Of a DNA stretch of 64,000 nucleotides, positions 48,004-55,936 are shown in pieces (positions within the stretch are counted from its first letter, which is position 1; each line of letters opens with the position of its first letter). The notes under the pieces were generated by a model. That model saw only the letters and a program-made list of their open reading frames with translations. It was not told where the DNA came from and ran no database searches. The stretch is from the NCBI GenBank assembly GCA_013791955.1, contig VMSW01000008.1, positions 149,858-213,857 of the forward strand, given 5' to 3'. The position numbers were made by a program, and so were the translations under genes. The DNA is from Propionicimonas sp. Its GTDB lineage: Bacteria > Actinomycetota > Actinomycetes > Propionibacteriales > Propionibacteriaceae.

Positions 48004-49601
48004 AGTCATCGCCCAACAAGCTGGCCAGCAGGCTAGCCGCGCTTTCCGAAGCGGTTACAGCCATGGAAGGCCGCGGCAACCCGGCGGTGGTTGACCGGGC
48101 GGCGAAGGTGGCCACCCGTGCTGGCCAGCGAGTCGCGCTCAGTGGCGATCACACGGTGGTGGCCCTGGCTGGATCGACCGGATCGGGAAAGTCGAGTCTG
48201 TTCAACGCCCTCAGCGGCACCGAACTGGCGCAGGTGGCCGTCCGGCGTCCGACTACTTCGAAGGCGATGGCAGTTGGTTGGGGCACCGAGTTGCCCAACG
48301 ATCTGCTCGACTGGTTGGACGTCGGCAAGCGTCATCTGGTCGCCTCCGACGACGAGCAGTTGCGCAACCTGGTGCTGCTCGACCTGCCCGACCACGATTC
48401 CACCGAGGAAGCCCACCGGGTGACCGTTGATCGAATGGTCGAAATGGTGGACGCAATCATCTGGGTGGTCGACCCCCAGAAGTACGCCGACGCTGCCCTG
48501 CACGACGGCTACCTCAGGCCGTTGGCCGAACATGCCGATGTGATGATGGTGGTGCTCAACCAGTCCGACCGGCTTTCTGCCGACCAGCTGACGAACTGCG
48601 TCGCCGATCTGCGAGCTTTGCTCGATAGTGAAGGTCTGCGCACCTCGCCGCTGATGGTGACCTCAGCCCAGCGTGGTGACGGCATCTACAACCTGCGCGA
48701 CTCGTTGGTAGCCACTGTGGCCCGCAAGCGCGCGATGGTGCACCGGGTGAGCCTGGACGTGAAGAAGTCCGCCAGGCAGCTCGCCGTTGATCTGGGGCCG
48801 AAGGTGCCGGCGAAGATGAACGGCAGCCTCAAGGAGCAGGTCACCGAGACCATGGGGGACGCGGCCGGAGTCGGCCTGGTGGTCACCGGGGTTCGGGACG
48901 CCTGGCGTCGGCGAGGCGCCGCTGCGACCGGCTGGCCGCTGATCAGCTGGATCGCGCGGCTTCGTCCCGACCCGCTGAAGCAGTTGCGACTGGGGGCGAT
49001 GGCCGCCATCGAGCACAGCCCCACTGAGGTGAATCGCACCTCCTTGCCTAAGGCCAATGCGGTCCAGAAGGCCCGAGTCGATCAGGGTCTTCGTGAGCTC
49101 ATCGATCAGGCGTCCCAAGGGCTGCCGAGCGGCTGGGTGACAGCAGTTGACCGGGCGGCCCACGGCAGGGCCTCTCTGCTTGCCGACGACTTGGACACCG
49201 CGATCGCCAGTACCGACCTGAAGGTGAAGTCCGGGGCCTGGTGGTGGGTGTTGTTCGGCCTGCTGCAGTGGCTGCTCATCGTCACGGTGATCGGTGGCCT
49301 GGTCTGGTGGCTGGCCGGCCCAGTACTGGCGGCTTCCGGCTTCGGCATTCCGCTGTTGGTCTGGTACGGCCTACCAGCTGGATTGTGGGTGGCCATCGGC
49401 TCGGTCTTGGCCGGTCTGCTGTTGGCCCTGCTCGGTCGGGCTTTCGTCATCGTTGGGGCTGAGAGCCGGGCACGCCGGGCGCGCAAAGAACTGAATTCGG
49501 CAGTCAGCGCCGTGGTAGAGGCCCAGGTCTTTGGCCCAGTGCAGGCCGAGTTGGATCGCTACCACCGCGCCCGAGAGGCCGTCCGCGAAGCTACCCGCTG
49601 A
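48000..49601 (+). CDS. dynamin-like GTPase (DynB-like)
   Basis: A 533-aa GTPase. The P-loop is LAGSTGSGKSS (residues 56-66), G3 is LLDLPDHDS, G4 is NQSD (VVLNQSDRLS) and a TSAQRGDG loop (G5-like) follows. Two hydrophobic segments (about 413-445 and 455-485) lie towards the C-terminus, typical of membrane-remodelling dynamin-like proteins (YfjP/DynB type). ATG overlaps the stop of the 1030-aa partner (ATGA), so the two are probably made as a pair. Together with GT87 and PrsW-type genes they point to an envelope or division-related unit. No downstream gene overlaps; ssb follows after 198 bp. Confidence 0.85.
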   Translation: MKSSPNKLASRLAALSEAVTAMEGRGNPAVVDRAAKVATRAGQRVALSGDHTVVALAGSTGSGKSSLFNALSGTELAQVAVRRPTTSKAMAVGWGTELPNDLLDWLDVGKRHLVASDDEQLRNLVLLDLPDHDSTEEAHRVTVDRMVEMVDAIIWVVDPQKYADAALHDGYLRPLAEHADVMMVVLNQSDRLSADQLTNCVADLRALLDSEGLRTSPLMVTSAQRGDGIYNLRDSLVATVARKRAMVHRVSLDVKKSARQLAVDLGPKVPAKMNGSLKEQVTETMGDAAGVGLVVTGVRDAWRRRGAAATGWPLISWIARLRPDPLKQLRLGAMAAIEHSPTEVNRTSLPKANAVQKARVDQGLRELIDQASQGLPSGWVTAVDRAAHGRASLLADDLDTAIASTDLKVKSGAWWWVLFGLLQWLLIVTVIGGLVWWLAGPVLAASGFGIPLLVWYGLPAGLWVAIGSVLAGLLLALLGRAFVIVGAESRARRARKELNSAVSAVVEAQVFGPVQAELDRYHRAREAVREATR

Positions 49602-49799
49602 TTGGGGGCTGCTGCGCCAGGTATTAGCGGTGATGGGCAGTTGGCTGGTGTGCCCGCGTAGGAGCGGGATCAGGCGTGTTTAGGCGGGTGGCGGATTATC
49701 CACACCCCGATTTTGCCATCCACAACTGCCGGATTCGGCTGACCATTTTTCCGTCCGGGTGCCAACACTGATGGGCACAACGGAGGAAAGGGAACATTC

Positions 49800-50243
49800 A
49801 TGGACGCGGTGGTGTGGATCACTGGCAATGTCGGTACTGAGGTGGAGTGTCGCACGGTTCGAGATGAGCTGGTCTTCGCCAGTTTCCGGCTGGCCTGCAC
49901 CCCTCGGATTCGTCGGGGCGGGGAGTGGGGCGACGGCGAGACCACCTGGCTAGGGGTCACCTGCAGCCGGGCGCTGGCCGAGAATGTGCGGGCGAGTGTG
50001 AAGAAGGGCGACGCCTTGGTGGTCGTCGGCAAGCTTCGTACCACTCGTTGGGAGGATACCGAGCGTGGGGCCCAAGAGCGGCTCACGATCGAGGCGATCA
50101 CGATCGGGCACGACCTGAATCGAGGCATCGCGCAATTCCGGCGCAACACTCGAGTTGTTCGCGACGATTCGGTCAGCGTGGCCGAGCTGATCGTGGCCAC
50201 CGAGAACCAGGACGACGATGAGGCCAGCGCCAAGGCTGCCTGA
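49800..50243 (+). CDS. single-stranded DNA-binding protein (paralogue type)
   Basis: A 147-aa OB-fold protein. VVWITGNVGTEVECR, FRLACTPR, WLGVTCSRALAENVRASVKKGDALVVVGKLRTTRWED is the SSB core. The tail has RVVRDDSVSVAEL and ends in acidic EDDDEASAKAA rather than the canonical DDDIPF tip, so it may be a secondary SSB (SsbB-like) that lacks the standard protein-docking tail. GGAGGAAAGGG precedes the ATG. No rpsF/rpsR neighbours, as expected for a paralogue rather than the housekeeping ssb. It is followed by a bidirectional hairpin terminator. Confidence 0.88.
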   Translation: MDAVVWITGNVGTEVECRTVRDELVFASFRLACTPRIRRGGEWGDGETTWLGVTCSRALAENVRASVKKGDALVVVGKLRTTRWEDTERGAQERLTIEAITIGHDLNRGIAQFRRNTRVVRDDSVSVAELIVATENQDDDEASAKAA

Positions 50244-50294
50244 ACTTGCCGGGTCAGGGCCGTAAGCCTGCTGAGTAGCCGAGGCCCAACTGCT

Positions 50295-50339
50295 CGGCCC
50301 CGCTGGGCTGAATCCTCGCGGATCAGTTCAACGGGGCCG
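50295..50339. terminator. bidirectional hairpin between ssb and ettA
   Basis: Arms CGGCCCCG (50295-50302) and CGGGGCCG (50332-50339) enclose an inner stem (CTGAATCC/GGATCAG) with a TCGC loop, forming a branched hairpin between convergent ssb and ettA. No U-run. Confidence 0.65.
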
Positions 50340-50363
50340 GGGTTCGGTCGGGAGTTTGCCGGA

Positions 50364-52046
50364 TTAGCCGCGGGTCAGCTTGCGGTGCGCGGTGCGGTGC
50401 GGGCGAGCCAGTTCAACGCCGAGGCGGGCGACCTTGTTCTCCTCGTAGTCGGCGAAGTTGCCTTCGTACCAGAACCAGTTGGCGTCGTCGTCGTCGGTGC
50501 CTTCCCAGGCCAGGATGTGCGTGGCGACGCGGTCGAGGAACCAGCGATCATGGGAAATCACCACTGCGCAGCCGGGGAATTCCAACAACGCGTCTTCCAG
50601 CGACTGCAGCGTTTCGACGTCCAGGTCGTTGGTGGGCTCGTCGAGGAGCAGCACGTTGCCGCCCATCTTCAGGGTCATGGCCAGGTTCAACCGGTTGCGT
50701 TCACCGCCGGAAAGCACGCCGGACATCTTCTGCTGATCGGGACCCTTGAAGCCGAAGGAGGCGACGTAGGCGCGTGAGGGCATCTCGAAGCTGGCCACCT
50801 TGATGTGGTCCAGGCCGTCGGAGACGACCTCCCAGACGTTCTTGCTCGGATCGATGCCAGAGCGGCTCTGATCCACGTAGGAGAACTTCACCGTGGTGCC
50901 GACCTTGAGGGCGCCGGAATCGGGCTGCTCTTCGCCGATGATCATCTTGAACAGCGTGGTCTTGCCGACGCCGTTGGGACCGATGATGCCGACGATGCCA
51001 GCTCGAGGCAGGGTGAAGTTCAGGTTGTCGATCAGGATCCGATCGCCGAAGCCCTTGGTCAGCTTGCTGCCTTCCAAGACCTCGCCGCCAAGGCGGGGGC
51101 CCGGCGGGATATTGATCTCGCCCAGGTCGACCGTACGGTTACGCTCGGCTTCGGCGGCCAGCTCCTCATAGCGAGCCAGGCGAGCCTTGTTCTTGGCCTG
51201 GCGGGCCTTCGGGTTGGCCCGAACCCACTCCAGCTCCTTCTCCAGGATCTTGGCGCGCTTGGCGTCCTTCTTGCCCTCGATCTGCAGCCGGGACCGCTTG
51301 GTCTCCAGGTAGGTGGAGTAGTTGCCTTCGTAGGGGTGCAGGCGACCGCGGTCGATCTCGCAGATCCACTGAGCAACGTTGTCGAGGAAGTACCGGTCAT
51401 GGGTCACGGCCAGCACTGCGCCCGGGTAAGACTTCAGGTGGCCTTCCAGCCAGTTCACGCTCTCGGCATCCAGGTGGTTGGTCGGCTCATCGAGCAGCAA
51501 CAGATCGGGCTGGGCCAGCAGCAGCTTGCACAGCGCCACCCGGCGGCGCTCACCACCGGAGAGGACGTCGACAATCGCGTCGGCCGGCGGGCATTGCAGG
51601 GCGTCCATCGCCTGCTCCAACTGCGAATCCAGATCCCAGGCGTTGCGATGATCCAACTCGGTTTGCAGATCGCCCATTTCGGTCAGCAGCGCGTCGAAAT
51701 CGGCGTCCGGTTCGCCCATCGCCGCCGAGATTTCGTTGAACCGATCGAGCATGCCCTTGGTCTCGGCCACGCCTTCATAGATGTTCTCCATGACGGTCTT
51801 GCCCTCGGTCAGCGGCGGCTCCTGCAGCAGGATGCCGACCGATTTGTCCTTGGCCAACATCGCGTCGCCGTTGTCGGCCGTCAGCATGCCGGCCATCAGC
51901 TTCAGCATGGTGGACTTGCCCGCACCGTTGGGACCAACGATGCCGATTTTGGCGCCCTCAAAGAACGAAAGGGTGACGTTGTCGAGCACCAGCTTTTCGC
52001 CCAGCTTCTTGCGGACGTTGTGCATGGTGAATACGAACTCAGGCAT
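50364..52046 (-). CDS. ettA: energy-dependent translational throttle protein EttA (ABC-F)
   Basis: A 560-aa ABC-F ATPase without membrane domains that binds the ribosomal E site and gates elongation by ATP/ADP ratio. Start MPEFVFTMHNVRKKLG aligns with E. coli EttA (MAQFVYTMHRV). The first ABC domain has GPNGAGKST, LSGGERRR and LLLLDEPTNHLD; the arm/toe and charged linker (about 240-310, KKDAKRAKILEKELEWV) are present. The second has GPNGVGKTT, LSGGERNRLN and LLLDEPTNDLD. ATG 52046 is the homologous start; another ATG three codons upstream is possible. Length is near the 555 aa of E. coli EttA. Confidence 0.96.
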   Translation of the reverse strand: MPEFVFTMHNVRKKLGEKLVLDNVTLSFFEGAKIGIVGPNGAGKSTMLKLMAGMLTADNGDAMLAKDKSVGILLQEPPLTEGKTVMENIYEGVAETKGMLDRFNEISAAMGEPDADFDALLTEMGDLQTELDHRNAWDLDSQLEQAMDALQCPPADAIVDVLSGGERRRVALCKLLLAQPDLLLLDEPTNHLDAESVNWLEGHLKSYPGAVLAVTHDRYFLDNVAQWICEIDRGRLHPYEGNYSTYLETKRSRLQIEGKKDAKRAKILEKELEWVRANPKARQAKNKARLARYEELAAEAERNRTVDLGEINIPPGPRLGGEVLEGSKLTKGFGDRILIDNLNFTLPRAGIVGIIGPNGVGKTTLFKMIIGEEQPDSGALKVGTTVKFSYVDQSRSGIDPSKNVWEVVSDGLDHIKVASFEMPSRAYVASFGFKGPDQQKMSGVLSGGERNRLNLAMTLKMGGNVLLLDEPTNDLDVETLQSLEDALLEFPGCAVVISHDRWFLDRVATHILAWEGTDDDDANWFWYEGNFADYEENKVARLGVELARPHRTAHRKLTRG

Positions 52047-52200
52047 GGCGATCATCTCTCACGGATTGGAAGCGGCGCCCAGTCTATGACAGGACGCTGC
52101 GCCCGCGGCACCGCCACTGGCGGCCTCAACCGCTGAATACGCCCCAGCAGAGGTCGTTGCGTTGGCGCTGGTCGTCCTGCACCAAGTCGCGGATCCGGGG

Positions 52201-55059
52201 TCAGCTGGCGGCAGTCAGCAACTCGGCCAAGGTGATCGCCCGCCGACCGGTCAGGTCGAGCACCTGGTAGCGACAGGAGAAGCCGTCGGCAAGCAGGATC
52301 GCGTCCGGCCCAGCGGCCTCGATCGCGGGCAGTAATTGGTTGCCGGCCACCGCCACCGAGATTTCGTAATGCCCCAGCTCCAGACCGAAGTTGCCAGCCA
52401 ACCCACAGCAGCCATCGACGGTAACCACCTCCGCACCAGTGCGAGCCAGCAGAGCGGCGTCGGCGTCCCAGCCCAGGACGGCTCGATGATGACAGTGCGG
52501 TTGGGCCACCACCGTCAGTCCGCTCAAATCTGGCGGCGTCCAGTCGGCAGCGGTGGCCAGCAACTCAGCCAGGGTGTGCACGCTGGCGGCAACTTCGGCC
52601 AGCCGGGGGTCGTCGACCAGCTCAGCGGCATCGGCACGCCATACCGCCAGGCAGGAGGGATCAACCCCGACGATGGGCACCCCCGAAGCTGCGATGGGAG
52701 CCAACACCTCGATCGCTCTGCGCAGGGTGACGGTAGCCCGGTCGCGCTGGCCAGTGCTGATCAGCGAGACTCCGGTATCGACCCGGCGCGTCAACACCGA
52801 CGGCTCGAAGCCGGCGCGGCGCAGCACTTCGACTACGGCGGGCACTTTGGCAGGGTCCAGATTGTCGGTGAACGGATCTACCCACACCACTACCGGTCGC
52901 ACCGTTGGGGTGGGGGTGGTGGGGTTAGTGGGGGTTGAATGCAGGCTGGGTTGGCTCAACTGGGCCGACTTGGCCTTCAGCCAAAGTGCCCGTGCCGAGT
53001 GGGCGGCGAAACGGGGCAGCGTGCGGCGGGCGTCCACGCCAGCTAGCCACTTCGCAACCCGCCCGATCCCCGGCGCGGCCAGGAGCACATTCACCAGCGC
53101 GGGCAGTCCGGGAATCGCCGTCACCAGGTGCGCCCACGAAGGCAGTCGGCCCAGCACGTAGTGCGAGCGCGGGCGCAGCCGGCCACGGTAAGACTCGGCC
53201 AGCACCTTCGATTTGGCCGCGGCAATGTCGGTGCCGGTTGGGCACTCAGTGGCGCAGGCCTTGCACGCCAGGCAGAGCTCGAGCACCTCGGCCACCGCCG
53301 GGTCGCGCCAGCCGGTGATCAGCGAGCCATTCGCCAACTCCTGCAGGGTCCGGGCCCGACCACGGGTGGAATCCTGTTCGCGTCCGGTCGCCTGGTAGGA
53401 CGGGCACATCACCCCACCCGGCGCGAGGCACTTGCCGACGCCGGTGCAGCGGTGCACCGCTGCGGTGAAGTCGGTGGGCAGGCCACCGTGATGGGCCGAA
53501 ACCTGCCGCAGCTCGGCGTCCAATGGCTGGGGATCGACCAGCACCCCGGGGTTGAGCAGATTGTCGGGGTCAAAGAGGTGCTTCACCGCAGCAAAGAACG
53601 CCAGCGCCTCAGATGAGTACATCCGACCCAAGAGTTCCGAGCGGGCTCGCCCGTCGCCGTGCTCGCCGGAGATCGAACCCCCGTAGCTGGCCACCAAATC
53701 GGCGGCAGCCTCGACGAAGCTGCGGTAGTCGGCCACTCCGGCGGCCTCAGACAGCTCGAAGTCAACGCGCAGGTGCACGCAGCCCTCACCGAAGTGGCCA
53801 TACGGCAGACCGTGCAGACCGTGGCTGGCCAGCAGCGCGTCCAGATCGCGCAGGTAGGCGCCCAACGCAGCTGGTGGGACGGCGGAGTCTTCCCAACCGG
53901 AATGGGCCGGTTTCGCCAGGCCGACGGCGGCCAGCCCAGCTCCGTCAGCGCGGATCTGCCAAAGCCTGGCCGCCCTGGCCAGATCGGTGACCACCTCGCC
54001 GTCCAGTCCGCCGGCCGCAGCTAGCAGCTCCCCGGCCCGGCGAGCCAGGCGCTCGGCATCATCGTCGGTCAGTTCGATCAGCAGCCAGCCGTCACCGCCC
54101 GGCAGTACCGGCACCCCGTGCGCACCCAGCCGCCGGGCGACCACGTCGACGATTCGGCGGTCCAGCCCTTCGACCGCTGTTGGTTTGAACGGCAACACCT
54201 TCGGCGTAGCGTCGGCGGCAGTGGCCATGTCGGGATAACCGATGGCCACCAGAGTTGAGTGCTTTGGCTCCGGCACCAGACTCACCTGGGCATTGATGAC
54301 CACGCCGAGGGTGCCCTCGGTGCCGGCGAGGAATCGGGCCACATCGAAGCCGTGCTCGGGCAGAAGGTGCTCGAGGCTGTAGCCGGAAACCTGGCGGGAG
54401 AAGCGGCCAAACTCAGTGCGAATGAGGCCGAGATTCGCCTGTACCAAATCGTGCAGGGCTCGCAGGGTGGGCGAGGTGTCCGGGGTCGAGGGCGCCGAGA
54501 GTGTAGCGCCATCAGTGGGCGCGAACTGGGCTGCGGGGGAGACCAAGTGGAGTCGCTCCCCGGTGCCGGTGATCACCTCGAGGCCGAGCACATTGTCGGC
54601 GCTGCGGCCATAGCCCAACGCCCGGGCACCGCAGGCGTTGTTGCCGATCATGCCGCCGATGGTGCAGCGGTCAACGGTGGACGGGTCGGGCCCGAAGCGC
54701 AGGCTGTGCACCGAGGCGGCTGCGGTGAGCCTGGCCGGAATCACACCCGGTTCGACGGTTGCCGACCGACCGGCGGCATCGAGTTCGAGGATGCGATTCA
54801 GTTGGCGCAAATCGAGTACCAAACCGGGGCCGATCGCGTTTCCGGCGATGGACGTACCGGCGCCCCGGCTGGTGATGGGCACTTTGGCCAAACGAGCGGC
54901 GTCGATTAAAGCAATCAGCTCATTCTGCGTCTCAGGCCGGGCGACAGCTGCTGGCACCACTCGTTGCAGGGAGGCGTCGGAGCTGTAGAGCGCGCGAGCT
55001 AGTGTGCTGGTGTCCAGATCGAATCCGGCCGCCAGCAGGGCCGCAATCGCCTCAGTCAT
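52201..55059 (-). CDS. FAD-linked oxidase with C-terminal Fe-S/CCG domains (YdiJ/DLD-like)
   Basis: A 952-aa fused dehydrogenase. The N-terminal FAD_binding_4 domain (residues about 30-225) contains SRGAGTSIAGNAIG and GPDPSTVDRCTIGGMIGNNACG. The FAD-oxidase_C domain with the GHFGEGCVHLRVDF and SISGEHGDGRARSELLG blocks follows (about 250-520). Then come two cysteine clusters, CTGVGKC...MCPSY and CLACKACATECPTG (near 540-610), and CCG-like heterodisulfide domains (VDPSCLAVW, PHCHHRA, VDGCCGLAGNFG). Relatives oxidise D-lactate, glycolate or 2-hydroxyglutarate and feed a quinone or cytochrome. The ATG 55059 follows four codons of alternative start. It lies 83 bp downstream of marR and may be co-transcribed with it. 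Substrate cannot be fixed. Confidence 0.88.
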   Translation of the reverse strand: MTEAIAALLAAGFDLDTSTLARALYSSDASLQRVVPAAVARPETQNELIALIDAARLAKVPITSRGAGTSIAGNAIGPGLVLDLRQLNRILELDAAGRSATVEPGVIPARLTAAASVHSLRFGPDPSTVDRCTIGGMIGNNACGARALGYGRSADNVLGLEVITGTGERLHLVSPAAQFAPTDGATLSAPSTPDTSPTLRALHDLVQANLGLIRTEFGRFSRQVSGYSLEHLLPEHGFDVARFLAGTEGTLGVVINAQVSLVPEPKHSTLVAIGYPDMATAADATPKVLPFKPTAVEGLDRRIVDVVARRLGAHGVPVLPGGDGWLLIELTDDDAERLARRAGELLAAAGGLDGEVVTDLARAARLWQIRADGAGLAAVGLAKPAHSGWEDSAVPPAALGAYLRDLDALLASHGLHGLPYGHFGEGCVHLRVDFELSEAAGVADYRSFVEAAADLVASYGGSISGEHGDGRARSELLGRMYSSEALAFFAAVKHLFDPDNLLNPGVLVDPQPLDAELRQVSAHHGGLPTDFTAAVHRCTGVGKCLAPGGVMCPSYQATGREQDSTRGRARTLQELANGSLITGWRDPAVAEVLELCLACKACATECPTGTDIAAAKSKVLAESYRGRLRPRSHYVLGRLPSWAHLVTAIPGLPALVNVLLAAPGIGRVAKWLAGVDARRTLPRFAAHSARALWLKAKSAQLSQPSLHSTPTNPTTPTPTVRPVVVWVDPFTDNLDPAKVPAVVEVLRRAGFEPSVLTRRVDTGVSLISTGQRDRATVTLRRAIEVLAPIAASGVPIVGVDPSCLAVWRADAAELVDDPRLAEVAASVHTLAELLATAADWTPPDLSGLTVVAQPHCHHRAVLGWDADAALLARTGAEVVTVDGCCGLAGNFGLELGHYEISVAVAGNQLLPAIEAAGPDAILLADGFSCRYQVLDLTGRRAITLAELLTAAS

Positions 55060-55142
55060 GGCCACGCGCACAGTCTGACAGCACTAGCTGGTGGCTGGGG
55101 TGAGCGGCGGGTGCCTGGTAGCGGGCGGGCGCGTCCGTCGGG

Positions 55143-55610
55143 TCAGGACTGTTCGGGGGCCTCGACGACGGCACCCATGAGTCGGCCCAGGGCAATGAAG
55201 TCTTCCGGCGCGACGACGTCGACCAGCACTCGTCGCACTGACTCCACGTGATGCGGGGCGGCCTCAACCAGCAACGCGTAGCCCTCGTCGGTGAGTTTGG
55301 CCATCACTCCCCGCCGATCGGACGGGCAGGCGATGCGGGTCAGGATGTTCTTGGCTTCCATTCGCGACACCGTGTGGGTGAGGCGGGAGCGGGATTGGCG
55401 CACCTTGTCGGCGAGTTCTGACATCCGCAGTTCGTGGTCGGGGTTATCGGACAGATGCACCAGAATCTCGTACTCGCCCAAATCCAGGCCAAAGCTGCGC
55501 AACTCGGCGTCGAGTTCGGCGAAAATGCGTCCGGTGCCGGAGAGGAACTGACGCCAGATCACCTGCTGCTCGGTGCTGAGCCAGCGGGGCTTAATCGAGG
55601 TGGTCCGCAT
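55143..55610 (-). CDS. MarR-family transcriptional regulator
   Basis: A 155-aa winged-helix regulator. The DNA-binding part spans about residues 45-115: a recognition region LRMSELADKVRQSRSRLTHTVSRMEAKNILTR and wing CPSDRRGVMAKLTDEG. Upstream in-frame codons to 55769 are unlikely to be translated, because a promoter (TTGAAC-16-TAGAAT) ends exactly 7 nt before ATG 55610, giving a leaderless transcript. A CTTGAGAG-T-TCAAC sequence over the -35 is its likely autoregulatory site. A near-identical 13-mer precedes the nitroreductase gene at 31172. Divergent from the acyl-CoA ligase, upstream of the FAD/Fe-S oxidoreductase. Ligand unknown. Confidence 0.9.
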   Translation of the reverse strand: MRTTSIKPRWLSTEQQVIWRQFLSGTGRIFAELDAELRSFGLDLGEYEILVHLSDNPDHELRMSELADKVRQSRSRLTHTVSRMEAKNILTRIACPSDRRGVMAKLTDEGYALLVEAAPHHVESVRRVLVDVVAPEDFIALGRLMGAVVEAPEQS

Positions 55611-55617
55611 CTTGGTG

Positions 55618-55646
55618 ATTCTACCGGGCACACTTGAGAGTTCAAC
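55618..55646 (-). promoter_or_regulatory. leaderless marR promoter and candidate operator
   Basis: On the minus strand, TTGAAC (55640-55645) and TAGAAT (55618-55623) are 16 bp apart, and TAGAAT is 7 nt before the marR ATG. CTTGAGAGTTCAAC (55633-55646) overlaps the -35. Its inverted arms are TTGA/TCAA. No Shine-Dalgarno sequence is present. Confidence 0.75.
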
Positions 55647-55936
55647 CAATTCAGGGGTGGTGGCGACCCGCCAATTGCAGCCGGACGGCTCCAGCGAGCA
55701 TCGAACCGGCCAATGGCGGCCAAATTCGGCAACCGGCGGCGGTCCGGAGCCGCCTTCGACGAGCAGCACCCGGTGTCCCGGGGTTGGGCAGGTTGGCAGA
55801 ATTCGGCAGCCAGCACCTTAGTCGTGGGCGGTTCACCCGAAATCTCCAGTGCGTCCGCGCGTTGCCAGCCGTAGGCTGCGCTCAGTTCTACACTTCGGAT
55901 CGCGTCCCACAGCGGGGGGCAGGGAGAGACACGGCG
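55647..55936. other. intergenic region upstream of the acyl-CoA ligase
   Basis: The divergent marR/ligase gap totals 326 bp. Beyond the marR promoter, this 290-bp part contains no supported gene (open frames run through, but without ribosome sites). TACACT near 55895 is a possible -10 for the ligase. A GGGAGAGA ribosome site stands 7-8 nt before the ligase ATG. No repeats from family A or B. Confidence 0.4.
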
